DNA of 64,000 bases from Branchiostoma floridae. Its lineage: Eukaryota; Chordata; Leptocardii; Amphioxiformes; Branchiostomatidae. Each line of letters opens with the position of its first letter. The stretch's first letter is position 1. Shown piece after piece: positions 1 to 11,598 of the stretch. The position numbers and the translations under genes were made by a program. The notes beneath the pieces are model-generated. The model saw only the letters and a program-made list of their open reading frames with translations. It did not search any database and was not told where the DNA came from. The DNA is taken from the NCBI RefSeq assembly GCF_000003815.2, contig NC_049988.1, forward strand, positions 6,914,702-6,978,701. The letters are read 5' to 3'.

Positions 1-786
1 GATCTAATCCTATTGTGAGTCAGTATATATAGACAAACTGCGCAAGAAGCTAATTCACCATGAAGGCAAATGGACCCAGCAAATGAAATATATGCGTCCT
101 ATATATATTCGGCTTAACAAAATTTATAGTACACCTTACAGCCACTGCAACACAATGACAAAATAGAACGCATTTGTCTTAGGCATTGTCCAGTACACAA
201 TCAAATTACTTTAGTATCGGTTGTCTAGAACGGCACTTACTCAATTATTGTGCAGCCGTCAATCACAAAATGGTCTCTTGGGAAGGTCCAGCTGCGTTAA
301 TACTTCAATTTAGAATGATATGAAATAGTAATGATCAAATATTCCCTATGTAAATTTACATTATAGATCTTCGCAACAAGGCACAGTCAATGTAACTTCA
401 TTAGAGGATAGTTGCTCTTTCACATAAAACCATGTTGATTTGATTATATGGATGACGTGCTCTAGGACCCCCAAAACCGATGCCAGCGTTCGGGAAAATA
501 AAATGTTTGCCAAAAACAGTTGCCTTGATTTTGAAATCTAAGCGGTCAGGAAGGTTGAACAATAGGTTCCTCATTTTTGCTCTTTCACATCTTCTTCTTT
601 GACTTCTTAGAATTGGTTCTGGCATACTGTGACATTAGTATCGGTTTTCCGATATTCATTTTAATTTACGGCTTTTTTACTTATTTTGTACTTACTTACA
701 TACTTTGTATGATTAACAGTGTGGTGGAAAATTTATGTTCAAATGCGAAAATTGATGCGCAAGGGGGTGTTATCAAGTTTGCTGGG
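1..786. other. No gene seen
   Basis: AT-rich. A stretch at 424-460 (CCATGTTGATTTGATTATAT, GGATGACG) matches 2410-2445 and looks like an end of a relative of the GGCCACAG MITE family. Nothing else is recognisable. Confidence 0.6.
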
Positions 787-1083
787 CTCACGCTTGTGAA
801 CATATTCAAGTCCGTATGAGGTCCGTATGAAGTTCTTAGTCTCTACCAGGCTCCACAGGTTGCTGAAAAAAATAGTAGAAATCTGACAAATACAAACACA
901 TGACATGCTAGAGGAGTTAGCTGTCCGATGAGTATGGATTGTGACCCAGCTAACTCCTCTGACATGTTGTTTGGCTATATTTGTTCTATTTCTACTATTT
1001 TTCCTTGCGACATGTGGAGCCTGGTAGAGGCAAGAACTGCATACGGACCTTATACGGACCTGAATATGTATGTACGTGTGGAC
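787..1083. mobile_element. Long foldback element
   Basis: Two imperfect arms (787-922 and 948-1083) around a 25-base loop. The outer arm part carries ATATTCAAGTCCGTATGAGG and its complement. The inner part carries the CTCTACCAGGCTCC end seen in the 46078 element, then AGAGGAGTTAGCT next to the loop. It appears to be a composite of two families. A single outer end of the same kind is at 40931-40975. Confidence 0.75.
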
Positions 1084-1420
1084 CTACCGTATGCCCCCCT
1101 TTCCACTAGGACGGCGCTCTCTCTGCGATCTAAATTTTACAGATCACTCAACGAATTGTATACAAAAGAAACGATTTTTTTACACTTCGTGTGTTTTGTT
1201 GTTCTCTACTCAGTCATACTTTTACATGCTGTATGATATACCCAGTATGAAATCTAAGGTTACACATATCCTATTTAGGTCGCAGTGAGAGTGCAGCGCG
1301 ATCGCCGTCTAGTTATAAGTTAGAATACACCTATGTGCTAATGCTAAGGTGCGGGACCTTTACGTCTGGTGTTCCAGTGATAGAACCTTCCAGTGTCACT
1401 AACATCATCAATCAAAGTGT

Positions 1421-2303
1421 CAACTGTCTAACCCAACCCGTGTTTGCTAAAGAGATGGGTCAGAGAGAGTTTAGTACCTTCGTTGTTCGTGAACGCAAAG
1501 TAAATTCAATTTTCGACAACTGGAAAAGATGCCCGAAAACGCTTGGGGGTCAATATTCGGAAATCGCCGAAAGCAGTTTCTATACATGCGTCAACTGTCT
1601 AACCCAACCCGTGTTTGCTAAAGAGATAGGTCGGGCAGAGTTTGAGACCCTTGTTGTTCGTATACGCAGGGTAAATTCAATTTTCGACAACTGGAAACGA
1701 TGCCCGAAAACGCTTAGGGGTCAATATTCGAAAAAAAAAAACGCAGAAAGCAGTTCGAAAAAACGCCGAAAGCAGTTACTATATATGTGTCAACTGTCTA
1801 ACCCAACCCGTGTTAGCTAAAGAGATAGGTCAGGGAGAGTTTAGTACCTTTGTTGTTCGTGTACGCAAAGTAAATTCAATTTTCGACAACTAGAAACCAT
1901 GCCCGAAAACGCTTGGGGGTCAATATTCGGAAATCGCCGAAAGCAGTTTCTATACATGCGTCAACTGTCTAACCCAACCCGTGTTTGCTAAAGAGATAGG
2001 TCGGGCAGAGTTTGGGACCCTTGTTGTTCGTGTACGCAAAGTAAATTCAATTTTCGACAACCGGAAAAGATGCCCGAAAACGCTTGGGGGTCAATATTCG
2101 AAAATCACCGAAAGGAGTTTCTATACATGTGTCAATTGTCTAACCCAACCCGTGTTTGCTAAAGAGATGGGTCAGGGAGAGTTTGGAACCTTTGTTGGTC
2201 ATGTACGCAAAGTAAAATCAATTTTCGACAACAGGAAACGATGCCCGAAAACGCTTGGAGAACGATATTCGAAAAACGTCGAAAGCATTTTCTATATCTC
2301 CGA
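1421..2303. repeat. 171-bp tandem array, five copies in alternating A/B types
   Basis: The word CAACTGTCTAACCC (CAATTGTCTAACCC in the last copy) starts units at 1421, 1592, 1791, 1962 and 2133, giving steps of 171, 199, 171 and 171. Copies 1, 3 and 5 share GGTCAG..GAGTTT and CCTT(T/C)GTTG; copies 2 and 4 share GGTCGGGCAGAGTTT. The unit is exactly 57 codons and mostly open on the plus strand. A 28-bp insertion before copy 3 and a TAG inside copy 3 break the frame. I do not recognise the repeat. Confidence 0.9.
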
Positions 2304-2491
2304 AGTTTCTATAACGGAATCATCTTTTCGCGCCTGATTGATAAGCAGAAGAAGCTAGCACGTGTGCTATGTCCTACATGTCTTTGGTTTCATCGTTTTT
2401 GTATCCATAAGGCCATGTTGATTTCATTGTATGGATGACATCCGCACGCGCATCATTTTCGTTCGTTTAACAACATGTTTTACGCTACACT

Positions 2492-2812
2492 GTTAATCGT
2501 ACGAAGCAGATGTAAAATGAACAAATATATGCTGTGAACTGAAAAAAATAAGGAAAATAGAAAATGTCGTGAAATGTCAATGTCAATTCTTAAGTCAACG
2601 AAGAAGATAAAAATGAAGAATCCGTTGTTCTGTATACCAAACAATATACGGTTGATCGTACGAAGCAAATACAAAAATGAGCAAACATATGGCATCAGTT
2701 TAAAAAAAATATCGGAAAATGGAAAATGTCGTGGAGTGTTTAGATCAATTAATATTCTTAAATCAACGAAGAAGATAAAAACGAAAAATCTGTTGTTTTC
2801 TATACCAAACAT
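2492..2812. repeat. 159-bp tandem duplication
   Basis: Two diverged copies start at 2492 and 2651 (ATCGTACGAAGCA, GGAAAATGTCGTG or GAAAATGTCGTG, AACGAAGAAGATAAAAA, TATACCAAACA). It follows the 171-bp array after about 190 bp. Open frames on both strands result from the low-stop composition. Confidence 0.8.
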
Positions 2813-2839
2813 GGTGTGTTTAGTCCTGCCCACTTAACT

Positions 2840-3556
2840 CTCATAAATTGGTGATGATGGCAACTTTTTGGCCAAACTTTTTTTTTACTTCGCACGCTCG
2901 CATCAGTTTTGGGATTCCCAGGGGAAGTTATCCAACCTGACCTAGCGTGAACAGATAGCTTCTATCGCTAAATCTGTTGTGGTATGTTTATCTAGGTTAA
3001 CTATGCCATTTGGGCTAAACTGAATTGTTCGCTAAGCCCCCAAGATTACTTGGACTCATTCGACTTGCTTTCAATGGAGCGCTGCCTTCAACACGCCCCT
3101 ACAGCATTCACCATTTGTAGTACATACCGAGTAACAGCATTTATATGTACATTCCTAATTGAAAAATACTTTATAGTCTAGTAGCTACATAGTAAAGTGA
3201 CCTTTGGCTTAGTGTTGACATAACATGGCCCTCCTGCGGTTCAATCCGACACACAAAAATGTGGTATACACAGTTCCCAACTATGTACAAAGTATCCATT
3301 TTACACTGTGAGTCTGTGTAGGAACGTCAAAAAGATTATAGCTATATTTATGACGTTTTAAGCTGTTAGATTAAGAATTATATGGATCAAATACAGCGAA
3401 CGGTGTTGTCTCAATAGTCAATAGTATAGCTCCCTTTTACGACTATGTGTATTGACTCAATGTCAATGTGCTTGCATTACGCTTTCCATTACGATTTATG
3501 ATTTGCTACCTCTATAATACTATTCGATTTGTTTTGATTAACCATACAGTTCCTCA
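2840..3556. other. No gene seen
   Basis: No long open frame, repeat or motif that I can support on either strand. Confidence 0.6.
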
Positions 3557-3656
3557 NNNNNNNNNNNNNNNNNNNNNNNNNNNNNNNNNNNNNNNNNNNN
3601 NNNNNNNNNNNNNNNNNNNNNNNNNNNNNNNNNNNNNNNNNNNNNNNNNNNNNNNN
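3557..3656. other. Assembly gap, 100 N
   Basis: Run of exactly 100 N, a standard placeholder size. The possible coding exon begins 74 bp after it. Confidence 1.
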
Positions 3657-3729
3657 CTTACAGTGGTAGAGTAGCGTAAAACCAGCATCTATAGTGAACG
3701 CTAACTCCATGGGCTACAAGCCCGTTTGA

Positions 3730-4032
3730 AAACGCCGACTGTACAAGGCGACTCAATGTAGCCCTCTTCAAGTAGGGGTCCGTCAGAAAACTGTTGTTGT
3801 TCCTTTCGCACTTCCACGGGAAGTCGTCGTGCTTCTTTCGCCGTCAAAGACCCCGTATGTTCCGCGCTCGAATGTCTCGCACAAAGAGAAGTCCATTCTG
3901 CGGTACAACGTTACTGTAACAGTAGAAGTGGCCGGCCCTACCCGGATCAAGTCCGTACAATACAGCATGCGGGTACAACAACAAAATCACATGATCCTCA
4001 CTCGTAGTTCTATACAACAAGCTATCCTGTGA
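3730..4032 (+). CDS. Possible terminal coding exon of an unknown gene (partial)
   Basis: An open frame runs from just after a TGA at 3727-3729 to a stop at 4030-4032. It reads like a beta-rich domain, with segments such as TVVVPFALPREVVVLL, ILRYNVTVTVEVAG and IKSVQYSMRVQQQ. Base composition is more GC-rich than around it. An AATAAA follows at 4467-4472, so a 3' untranslated region is plausible. The upstream exon would lie in or beyond the gap at 3557-3656. A second frame just downstream (about 4010-4147) also reads protein-like (IQYSFRNVYYVGKSHRS), which could mean a frameshift. I do not recognise the family; it may also be a transposon remnant. Confidence 0.3.
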   Translation, partial: KRRLYKATQCSPLQVGVRQKTVVVPFALPREVVVLLSPSKTPYVPRSNVSHKEKSILRYNVTVTVEVAGPTRIKSVQYSMRVQQQNHMILTRSSIQQAIL

Positions 4033-4466
4033 CTAACTCCATCCAATACTCATTCCGTAACGTATACTACGTCGGGAAATCGCACCGAAGCGTTCGAGGA
4101 TGTTCTTCGGTCTACGGGACGCTAAAACCCGGCGACTTTACCGTCTGACACTACCTCACACATCACGACACAAAAGACCCTTGCGGTTTCCATGGGTACA
4201 GCAGAGCCGTGCCTATTGATTGCCATCAGTCAGGCAGAGCGATACAAACAACTCTGAGGGGTACTTGAGGTCAGACGTCACGTTACCATTGTTGGACAGC
4301 CAAGCCAATAAATGTCTCACACACCAACACGAGTACTTATAGATGTTGTAAAAGCTTTGGACATATGTGCTACCGGTGCAGCAACTACATGTTAAGTTTG
4401 GCTCTTTTTCTGGTGGATTCTGTTTGGTGAATTCTTTTCAATTTGCTGTATATGTGTTGAAATATC

Positions 4467-4472
4467 AATAAA
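4467..4472 (+). terminator. Candidate AATAAA polyadenylation signal
   Basis: AATAAA in a T-rich stretch 435 bases after the stop of the possible coding exon that ends at 4032. It would fit as the 3' end of that transcript, but such hexamers also arise by chance. Confidence 0.3.
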
Positions 4473-4586
4473 CACCATTATGACTATGTGTTTTTAAATG
4501 CGTGTTACTAGTATCTTTAGGTATATTTGCTACCGATGCCATAGCCTCTTGCAAACTACTAATAAGCGCTCTTGCTCTCAACTGAC

Positions 4587-4712
4587 TCCCTCTCTTTCTC
4601 CTTCTCTCTCTCGGACTCTCCCTCTCTCTAACTCTTTATTTCCAACTCTCTCTCCTTCTTTCGCCCTCTCTTTCTATCTACCTCTCTCTGTAAATATTCC
4701 CTCTCTATCTCG
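4587..4712. repeat. CT-rich low-complexity tract
   Basis: Interrupted CTCTCT and TTTCTC words over about 125 bp. Confidence 0.85.
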
Positions 4713-4970
4713 CTACCGCTGTATATAACTGAATGTCCTTGTAGCTGTTCAGATGCACAGTGTGGGAGGTGTGCTTAGGCAAGTGTAAGAAGATAAGTTT
4801 ATAAGAGAACGTTGTCCTGGGCGGAGGTCATGATTCTGACAATTTGGTAAGCAGATAGGAATTTGGGGATCTGTAAAATCTCATAATTATATCTTCTGTC
4901 ATCTGTTTTCCTGAATGAGATTTGTCTTGACATCTTTCTACCCCGTTTGTCTCTCAGTCTCTCCGTCTGT

Positions 4971-5076
<106 letters not shown>

Positions 5077-5099
5077 GAATAACCACCAATTGCAAGACT

Positions 5100-6690
5100 T
5101 AAGTTTCCAACGCTGTCATTTTTCCCCGACACTTTTGCTACCCGTGCGATAACTTCTTGCTAACGAAGCTCTCCCGTTGACACCCTTTGAATTTTTTTAA
5201 TCTGGATTTTTCCAAATTTGCCAGTTCAACACGCTACACTGGTATGTTGTGGTTGAATTGTCTGAACAGCCTTTCTTTGTTGAGCGTACCCTACTGACCA
5301 ACCGTACCAAATGCTATTGAGAGCTTCTAGTCGAGGGGCAAGCCCCGAAAGGAACCCACACGGATGTTGAATGCATATCGAGGTCGACAAAGGCACACGT
5401 GTTGTATTCATGATTCATCCAGACGTTTTCTATTCAACTACGCTACCCCCTGCGGGCACTATAGTTTGGCATATAATAGTGTACAATGCTATTGAGGATC
5501 AGTGATCGGAACGCTGTGTGCAAAGTCAAGGACAGCTCATGCCTTTAGTAGGAACGTTGTATGATTTTTACCTTCTAAAGGAGTACTGTAGTTGGTCATG
5601 TTCTGGTGTTCGCAGCTGTATCTCGTGAGCTCAAGAAGATTTGCTTTATTCCTATGTAGTTTGGCATGTCGTCTGCTCTTATTTGCGAGATGATGCACGT
5701 TATTTTTTGGTTACACCATATCAGTTTTTGTAGGCAATGTTTACTGTAATAATATATAAGAATTCTTATCTTGTAGTTGGATGATGAAGAAATCTTTTCA
5801 GTACATATGTTGCTGAATGAAAATGATATTTTGTTGACGATCTGTTGCGCTATCGTTTATAACACCAATATCTTTTAGACATTAGTTCTGTATCAAAGTG
5901 GAACTGTAATTTTCAACACAAAATTGGACATACCCAGTTTTTGACTGTCACTGTTTCTGTGACGTTCCAAGATAACTAGGACCCTTTCGCAAACGTCGTG
6001 TGACAGATTGAAAATAGCAAATGGTAGATTTTCGTAGTCCTGCGATTAAGGTGAGAATCGGTAGGCGGCGTTGTTCCTAGGACCGTGCCCTGTGGTGACG
6101 ACCGTGACGTACTGCAGTAAATTTGTTCTCCAGTACCCCAGGGGTAAATGACTATGTCTGGCTAATACAACCGTAATTACGTGTTATCAGCTACTTACGC
6201 AATATTATATCATTTATTGGCAAAGACATTAAACAGACATTACGTGGTGTAGTTTTGGGTCACCTAGTAGTTTATTTGGAGCCGCAGAGGCCGATTTTGT
6301 TTCATTTCAATTGTTTGTTATTTTTCCTATACTCGACATTAGTTGGCCTAGTAACATATCTCGCAATGTTGTTGATCATTAGTCCTTTTTCGGGTCTGAA
6401 AAGTAGTCTCATTATCTTCCAATGTTCATATATACCATTTCTACAGTTCTAAAGGTTGTGTTTCTCTGTCTCCTAAATCTATATTCGAGAACAGACGCTT
6501 AGTTACGTCTGTTAGTCAAAATTGATTAAAACGCTGTGATTACATTCATTCAGGTTTAAAAAGAATTAGTATGGTTTTTTTTGTATTTAAATTGAAATAC
6601 ATGTAATAGAATTATGTCTATAAAGTAAACACATTTTACCTAAAATTTTATTTTCCTGTTACACTTTTAGCAAATTTAAAACAAAGCAAA
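5100..6690. other. No gene seen
   Basis: Short unsupported open frames only (5226-5411 minus, 6255-6452 plus). AT-rich from about 6.5 kb up to the first tRNA. Confidence 0.55.
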
Positions 6691-6697
6691 AATAAAC

Positions 6698-6769
6698 GGG
6701 CCTGTCCGGGAATCGAACCCGGGACCACTCGCACCCGAAGCGAGTATCATACCTCTAGACCAACAGGCC
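6698..6769 (-). tRNA. tRNA-Pro(CGG)
   Basis: 72 bp reading from GGCCTGTTGG to ACAGGCCC, with acceptor pairing GGCCTGT/ACAGGCC, anticodon loop TTCGGGT (CGG) and T-loop TTCGATT. A T run lies shortly after the 3' end on the minus strand, as for Pol III termination. No intron. Confidence 0.93.
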
Positions 6770-6865
6770 AACGAGTAATCAGCACCTGATACAGAAATAA
6801 CATCTTTAAATAATTGAGATGGATCCGGATTTCCATTGTTTTGAAACATTTCTGAACAATACTTG

Positions 6866-7330
6866 TATACGAAAGGTGGTGGACGTAAAGTGGTGGACGT
6901 GGGCGGCTTTGGGTCCGGGGTGGTACAGGTGCAGAAAATCCAGGTACAGGTACGGTCCAGAGAGTTAGGTCCAGGTTCGGACCTGAACCTGGACCTATTA
7001 AATTGTCTGTTAAAGCTTGAGAATGAGTGATACTGAAAACAATGGTCAATTTCGCTACAAATAAATCTGTTTGACTGACTCACACTAGTCGTTTTAAAAT
7101 CCTATATTCATGTAAACAACACTATTGCCTCTGTTAATTATACCAAGTTTTACTGTAGAAACGTGGTTAAACTGGCTTCGCTCTTGTTATTTTCTTTGGG
7201 CAGGTAAGCCCCAAAACACGTGAACGCCTGCCTGTCCATTTTCTAATCAATGCACACCCCATTCTATTGATTTTTTTTTAGGTCCGGACCGGTCCAACAA
7301 GAAACACCGGTTTTGTACCGGTATACAGTA
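6866..7330. mobile_element. GGTGGGTACC-type element, oldest copy
   Basis: Shares AGAAAATCCAGGTACAGG, GGTCCAGGTTCGGACCTGAA and the end CCGGTTTTGTACCGGTA with the copies at 32987 and 53479. The left end is degraded. It begins about 100 bp past the tRNA-Pro(CGG) gene. Confidence 0.65.
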
Positions 7331-7485
7331 CAAAAGTTTTCGGGCACGGCTAGAGCAAATGTTTTTTTTTTATCATTTATTAAAGACAATCTATCAATCT
7401 TTGTAATTCATTACAACATGAGAAGTTGTCCCTTTGACTTGATATTCCGATACGTAAAAATAATGAGCAAGACTGCTAAAATAAT

Positions 7486-7559
7486 AGCCACCAATGAGAT
7501 TTGAACTCATGACCTCTGGTTTACTAGACCAGCGCTCTAACCAACTGAGCTATGGCGGC
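7486..7559 (-). tRNA. tRNA-Thr(AGT), copy 1
   Basis: 74 bp, acceptor GCCGCCA/TGGTGGC, anticodon arm CTGGT-CTAGTAA-ACCAG giving AGT, T-loop TTCAAAT. The gene body is identical to six other copies in the window. TTTT follows on the minus strand. Confidence 0.95.
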
Positions 7560-8043
7560 TGTTAGGTACTGAATTGTAGTTGTCTGTAACGAGGGATTTT
7601 TTTTTCAGCGCACTAATGGCTGTATATACATCCGGTGAGCTTATGAACTTCCTGGTACGTTTGACCAATTGCTGACGCCACGTATGCACAGGGTCACGTG
7701 AGAATAAGATCACGCGCCTGTAACTCTCGCGAGTTTTCGCTCTGAAGTGATTGGTTATCAGTATTGATCCCGAAGAAGGCGACAGCGGTCGTTAAAAATT
7801 TGATCCGTGTATACCTTTGTGCTGGAGGAAAGTTTAGCATTGTACTATGTACATATATATCCGATGATTTATAAAATTTCCAAACTTTCAATGTATCATT
7901 GTATCAACTACATTTAAATATTAAGTTCAAAATTGTTATATATGTAAAAGTTTTTGGTTATCTCTAACTTCTTTTACTTGATATTCAGATACGTGGACAA
8001 AAACAAAGGGGGAATTCTCATCTACAATAAGGAGAAAAAAAAT

Positions 8044-8117
8044 AGCCACCAATGAGATTTGAACTCATGACCTCTGGTTTACTAGACCAGCGCTCTAACC
8101 AACTGAGCTATGGCGGC
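8044..8117 (-). tRNA. tRNA-Thr(AGT), copy 2
   Basis: Same 74-bp body as copy 1, with unrelated flanks apart from a few bases next to the ends. A run of eight T follows on the minus strand. Confidence 0.95.
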
Positions 8118-8493
8118 TGTTGGGTTGTCTCCTAGGTGCCAGTGTCGTTAAATTTTGAACGTTTGATTGTTGCCTTTGGTAACTTTCTAAAGGCTTTTGT
8201 GATAAACAAAATTATTGTCTGAATTTGCCCTAATTTTGATAAACTCTCAAAGATATTTTGAAGTAAAGGAGGTCTTTATGATTAGTTCCCTGCAAGTTGA
8301 TGGGTCACTCATGTGACAATGTGGAGGAATAAAACTCAGGTCTTCTATATCATGCGCAATCGAATACAGGTAACTTTTCCGAAGAAAGATTTTTCGAGAA
8401 AATTATGGTGGAAAATGTGGAATCCAGTACTAGTCAAGCACTCTACTTCGATGAAATAAAGAAACATCCAAATATCATTTTGTACAAAAAGTA

Positions 8494-8565
8494 GGGCCTG
8501 TCCGGGATTCGAACCCGGGACCTCTCGCACCCAAAGCGAGAATCATACCCCTAGACCAACAGGCC
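8494..8565 (-). tRNA. tRNA-Pro(TGG)
   Basis: 72 bp with acceptor GGCCTGT/ACAGGCC, anticodon loop TTTGGGT (TGG) and T-loop TTCGAAT. Followed by TACTTTTTG on the minus strand, a Pol III terminator. Confidence 0.95.
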
Positions 8566-9214
8566 GCGTTGTCCATGAAAGTCATTGTGAATGATCTTGA
8601 ACTTTAATATGTAAAAAAAAATAATAATTTCGCATTCCATTCAGCGACCGGTGTTAACTTTTTCTACAATCATTTTCACATTTTGCTTTTCCTAAATATG
8701 GACGTAATGCTGCATAAGTTTTGCAGTTTTCACAAATCAATACAGCTTTTAACATTTTATTCTTTATTTGTTTGTCTTTCCTTTGTTTTCTTGTTGTTGT
8801 GTTGTTTTTACACCTGTCAGATGACTGCTTCGCCTTCTTTTTCTTGGCGTCTCGACAATGTTTTAATAGTATTTGTCAAGTAAAGACACTTTACAAACTG
8901 ACCCCTTTGTTTAGCAAGGTATTTCAATCATTTCTGTATTTTTTTATCGTTAATGATTGGTGAACCATTCTTTGCTTTTTTAAATATTACAAATTAATTT
9001 TCGCATGTTTTGTGTTCTTTCAAAATGTAAGCTATTATGTCGCAATATTGACTTTATAGCCTGATATCGATTACGTAACCACTTCGCCGCTCGGAGCGTT
9101 GCGCGAACTTTGATCCAATGTCCCAAAGTAAACAGCTGGCACCCGGATATACACCGGCTGACACCACAGTTGTGTTAGTACTTTTACTGTTCAGAGTTCA
9201 CATATATTCCAACA

Positions 9215-9288
9215 GCCGCCATAGCTCAGTTGGTTAGAGCGCTGGTCTAGTAAACCAGAGGTCATGAGTTCAAATCTCATTGGTGGCT
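9215..9288 (+). tRNA. tRNA-Thr(AGT), copy 3
   Basis: First of four plus-strand copies with spacing of 344, 380 and 350 bp between starts. Body identical to copy 1; followed by ACTTTTTTTC. Confidence 0.95.
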
Positions 9289-9558
9289 ACTTTTTTTCTT
9301 CCAAAGTATTTTTTTGCAACGTGTCTTCCTTTCCTAAAGGTTCACACATAAAAAATATCAAGCTTGCGCCAAATCAGTTGAAGCAATGAGGTTTCTGCCT
9401 TAGTTGACAAAAAGTTTTTGTGCATCTTGAAAGTAAAGCAAGTTCTCTTTGTTGATTAATAATATGCGTTGGATTTCTTTTCACAAATTCTAAAAGAAAA
9501 CGGATATCTAAAGGGACGTCAAAAAGACTTGCAGACAACTACCTACCGGTACCTAACA

Positions 9559-9632
9559 GCCGCCATAGCTCAGTTGGTTAGAGCGCTGGTCTAGTAAACC
9601 AGAGGTCATGAGTTCAAATCTCATTGGTGGCT
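9559..9632 (+). tRNA. tRNA-Thr(AGT), copy 4
   Basis: Identical 74-bp body; followed by ATCTTTTG. Flanks differ from the neighbouring copies, so the array is not a fresh tandem duplication. Confidence 0.95.
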
Positions 9633-9938
9633 ATCTTTTGTTTAATTGGTGTTTCACAAATTTTCAGTTCACGCCAAATTCTTTTAGGATATTTCACATG
9701 TTCAGTTAACACAATAACTTTGGTTTAAGAAAGACTAAAAATTAAAAGTGCATACTTAAAGCATTATCCTAAAGTATAATCATCAAAATATGTAGGACAA
9801 CTACAAATATCTTATTTTCTTTACCACTTCGTATATTGTATTTTGCAAAAGTCTAGAACTTTTTCAAATCATTTTTTCAAGAAGCTTAAGACAAATCGAT
9901 GCAAACAAGGCAGCAACTAACTTGAATGGTGTGTCACA

Positions 9939-10012
9939 GCCGCCATAGCTCAGTTGGTTAGAGCGCTGGTCTAGTAAACCAGAGGTCATGAGTTCAAATC
10001 TCATTGGTGGCT
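9939..10012 (+). tRNA. tRNA-Thr(AGT), copy 5
   Basis: Identical 74-bp body; followed by ACTTTTGG. Confidence 0.95.
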
Positions 10013-10288
10013 ACTTTTGGTCGCTGTCATTTTTTTCTTGGAAACTTCTTTTTCAAAACCCTCAACACACAAAAGGCAAGTTTGAATGACATCTTTTTTA
10101 TCATTTCTAAATCCCTTTTCGTTCATATTTCTGTACAAAGTGATATGTATAACTAGAAATGTTTGAATCTACAAACATCTCCATTCGAGGACAACTTTCG
10201 TAAGTTTTGTCCACAGCATAAGACTTACAGCTATGTTAGCAAGCTACAGAAACTATAAAACTAAAGAAATGACCCAACCAAGACACCA

Positions 10289-10362
10289 GCCGCCATAGCT
10301 CAGTTGGTTAGAGCGCTGGTCTAGTAAACCAGAGGTCATGAGTTCAAATCTCATTGGTGGCT
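10289..10362 (+). tRNA. tRNA-Thr(AGT), copy 6
   Basis: Identical 74-bp body; followed by ACTACTTTTTTG. Last of the plus-strand array. Confidence 0.95.
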
Positions 10363-11119
10363 ACTACTTTTTTGTCCTTATTTGTTTTGTAAATTGTGAG
10401 ATTCGAGACTCTTTTCTCTACGACATCTTTCTTTATTTGTTGTATGGTAATGACAAGGGCTCTGGCCAAGGCAACTAAGCAGGCAAAACTGCCACTATAT
10501 GCAGAATTCCTAATGCAAAAGCGGTAAACCAACAAATCCTTATATAGTGGTTGTCACTTGTACAGGTTTGACTTGTCTGTCTTCTTGTATTATGCGTATT
10601 TATCCATCTTTTACTATTTACTGTAAATGTAAGTATGTTAAATGACTTTTACCAACAGAAAATGACTTTCAAGTCAATACAATTCTTTGCTGTGCCACCA
10701 AAAAGGTAATAATGACAAGTTCTACTTCCAACTGATAGGTGGCGCTATAGTGAAAAGACTGCAACCCAACATGTGACTTATCTACTCCATTCATCAACCA
10801 TGATGAGGGGGGATACAAACTTAGTCACATTTGGGACCATATTCTTCTCACTGCAGCACTACCTACCAGTTAGAAGAGGAACCAGTCATTTCTCTCCTGA
10901 AAAAGATAACAAAAGATTCTTTATTATCCATACCTTACCAATTTCAAAATGTGTTCATCTTAAAACTTGAAAAGAGGAACCTTCCATACAATCTTTTATG
11001 ATAAAAGTGTTTCAACAAAAGACTTTGACCCCCAAAAAACACAATTATCCAAACTTTTTTTTAAAAGTCTTGTTAGACAGAGCTTGCCACAATTATACAT
11101 AATCTCATTTATGTCATAC

Positions 11120-11205
11120 CTAGGCCGTGATAACATTTCATATGAGTGTTCTGGACTGGGTGATAACTTGGGTTATCACTCGGGGTTCTACTGTTATCAC
11201 ACAGG
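11120..11205. repeat. Cluster of GTGATAAC words
   Basis: GTGATAAC occurs at 11127 and 11160, and its complement GTTATCAC at 11172 and 11192. The middle pair forms the 20-bp palindrome at 11160-11179. Similar GATAAC/TTATC words recur at 11428-11490. Probably part of a decayed repeat in the flank downstream of TAF11. Confidence 0.55.
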
Positions 11206-11598
11206 CTCCCAAAGAATAATTTCAACGCACTTTGAGGGCACAATTCCAATACTGGATATGGACGTTGGAATTGCTGTTGTTACAACTTTTATTTGAGGAC
11301 ACAAAATTTTCACAACTTCTGGCACATTTCTCATTGAAACATCTGTTTTCTCGGATGGATAAGACATAAATAAGATACAACACGGTGTATTCCACATCAC
11401 CCTTGGTCCCAGCCCTCCTATGGGTACGATAACCCTCTGGCCTATGTGTGATCCTACTCACAGTTGTTATCTGTTATCTTGCATGATAAGAATACACCAT
11501 ATTGTATTTCATATTTATATACATTTATAATACATTAAACTGAAACTTTCGTGTAAAAGCAAGATTAAACAACTGAAAGAAGAACTATCTTCTTAAGA

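Noticed and set aside
1421-2303. CRISPR-like array
   Set aside because: Units are 171 bp and repeat throughout, with no short repeat plus unique spacer pattern, and the DNA is eukaryotic.
6676-7083. 135-codon minus-strand frame near the first tRNA
   Set aside because: Made of the tRNA-Pro gene plus the low-stop interior of the GGTGGGTACC-type element.
10344-10535. 63-codon minus-strand frame
   Set aside because: Its end is the antisense of a tRNA-Thr gene; the rest is unsupported.
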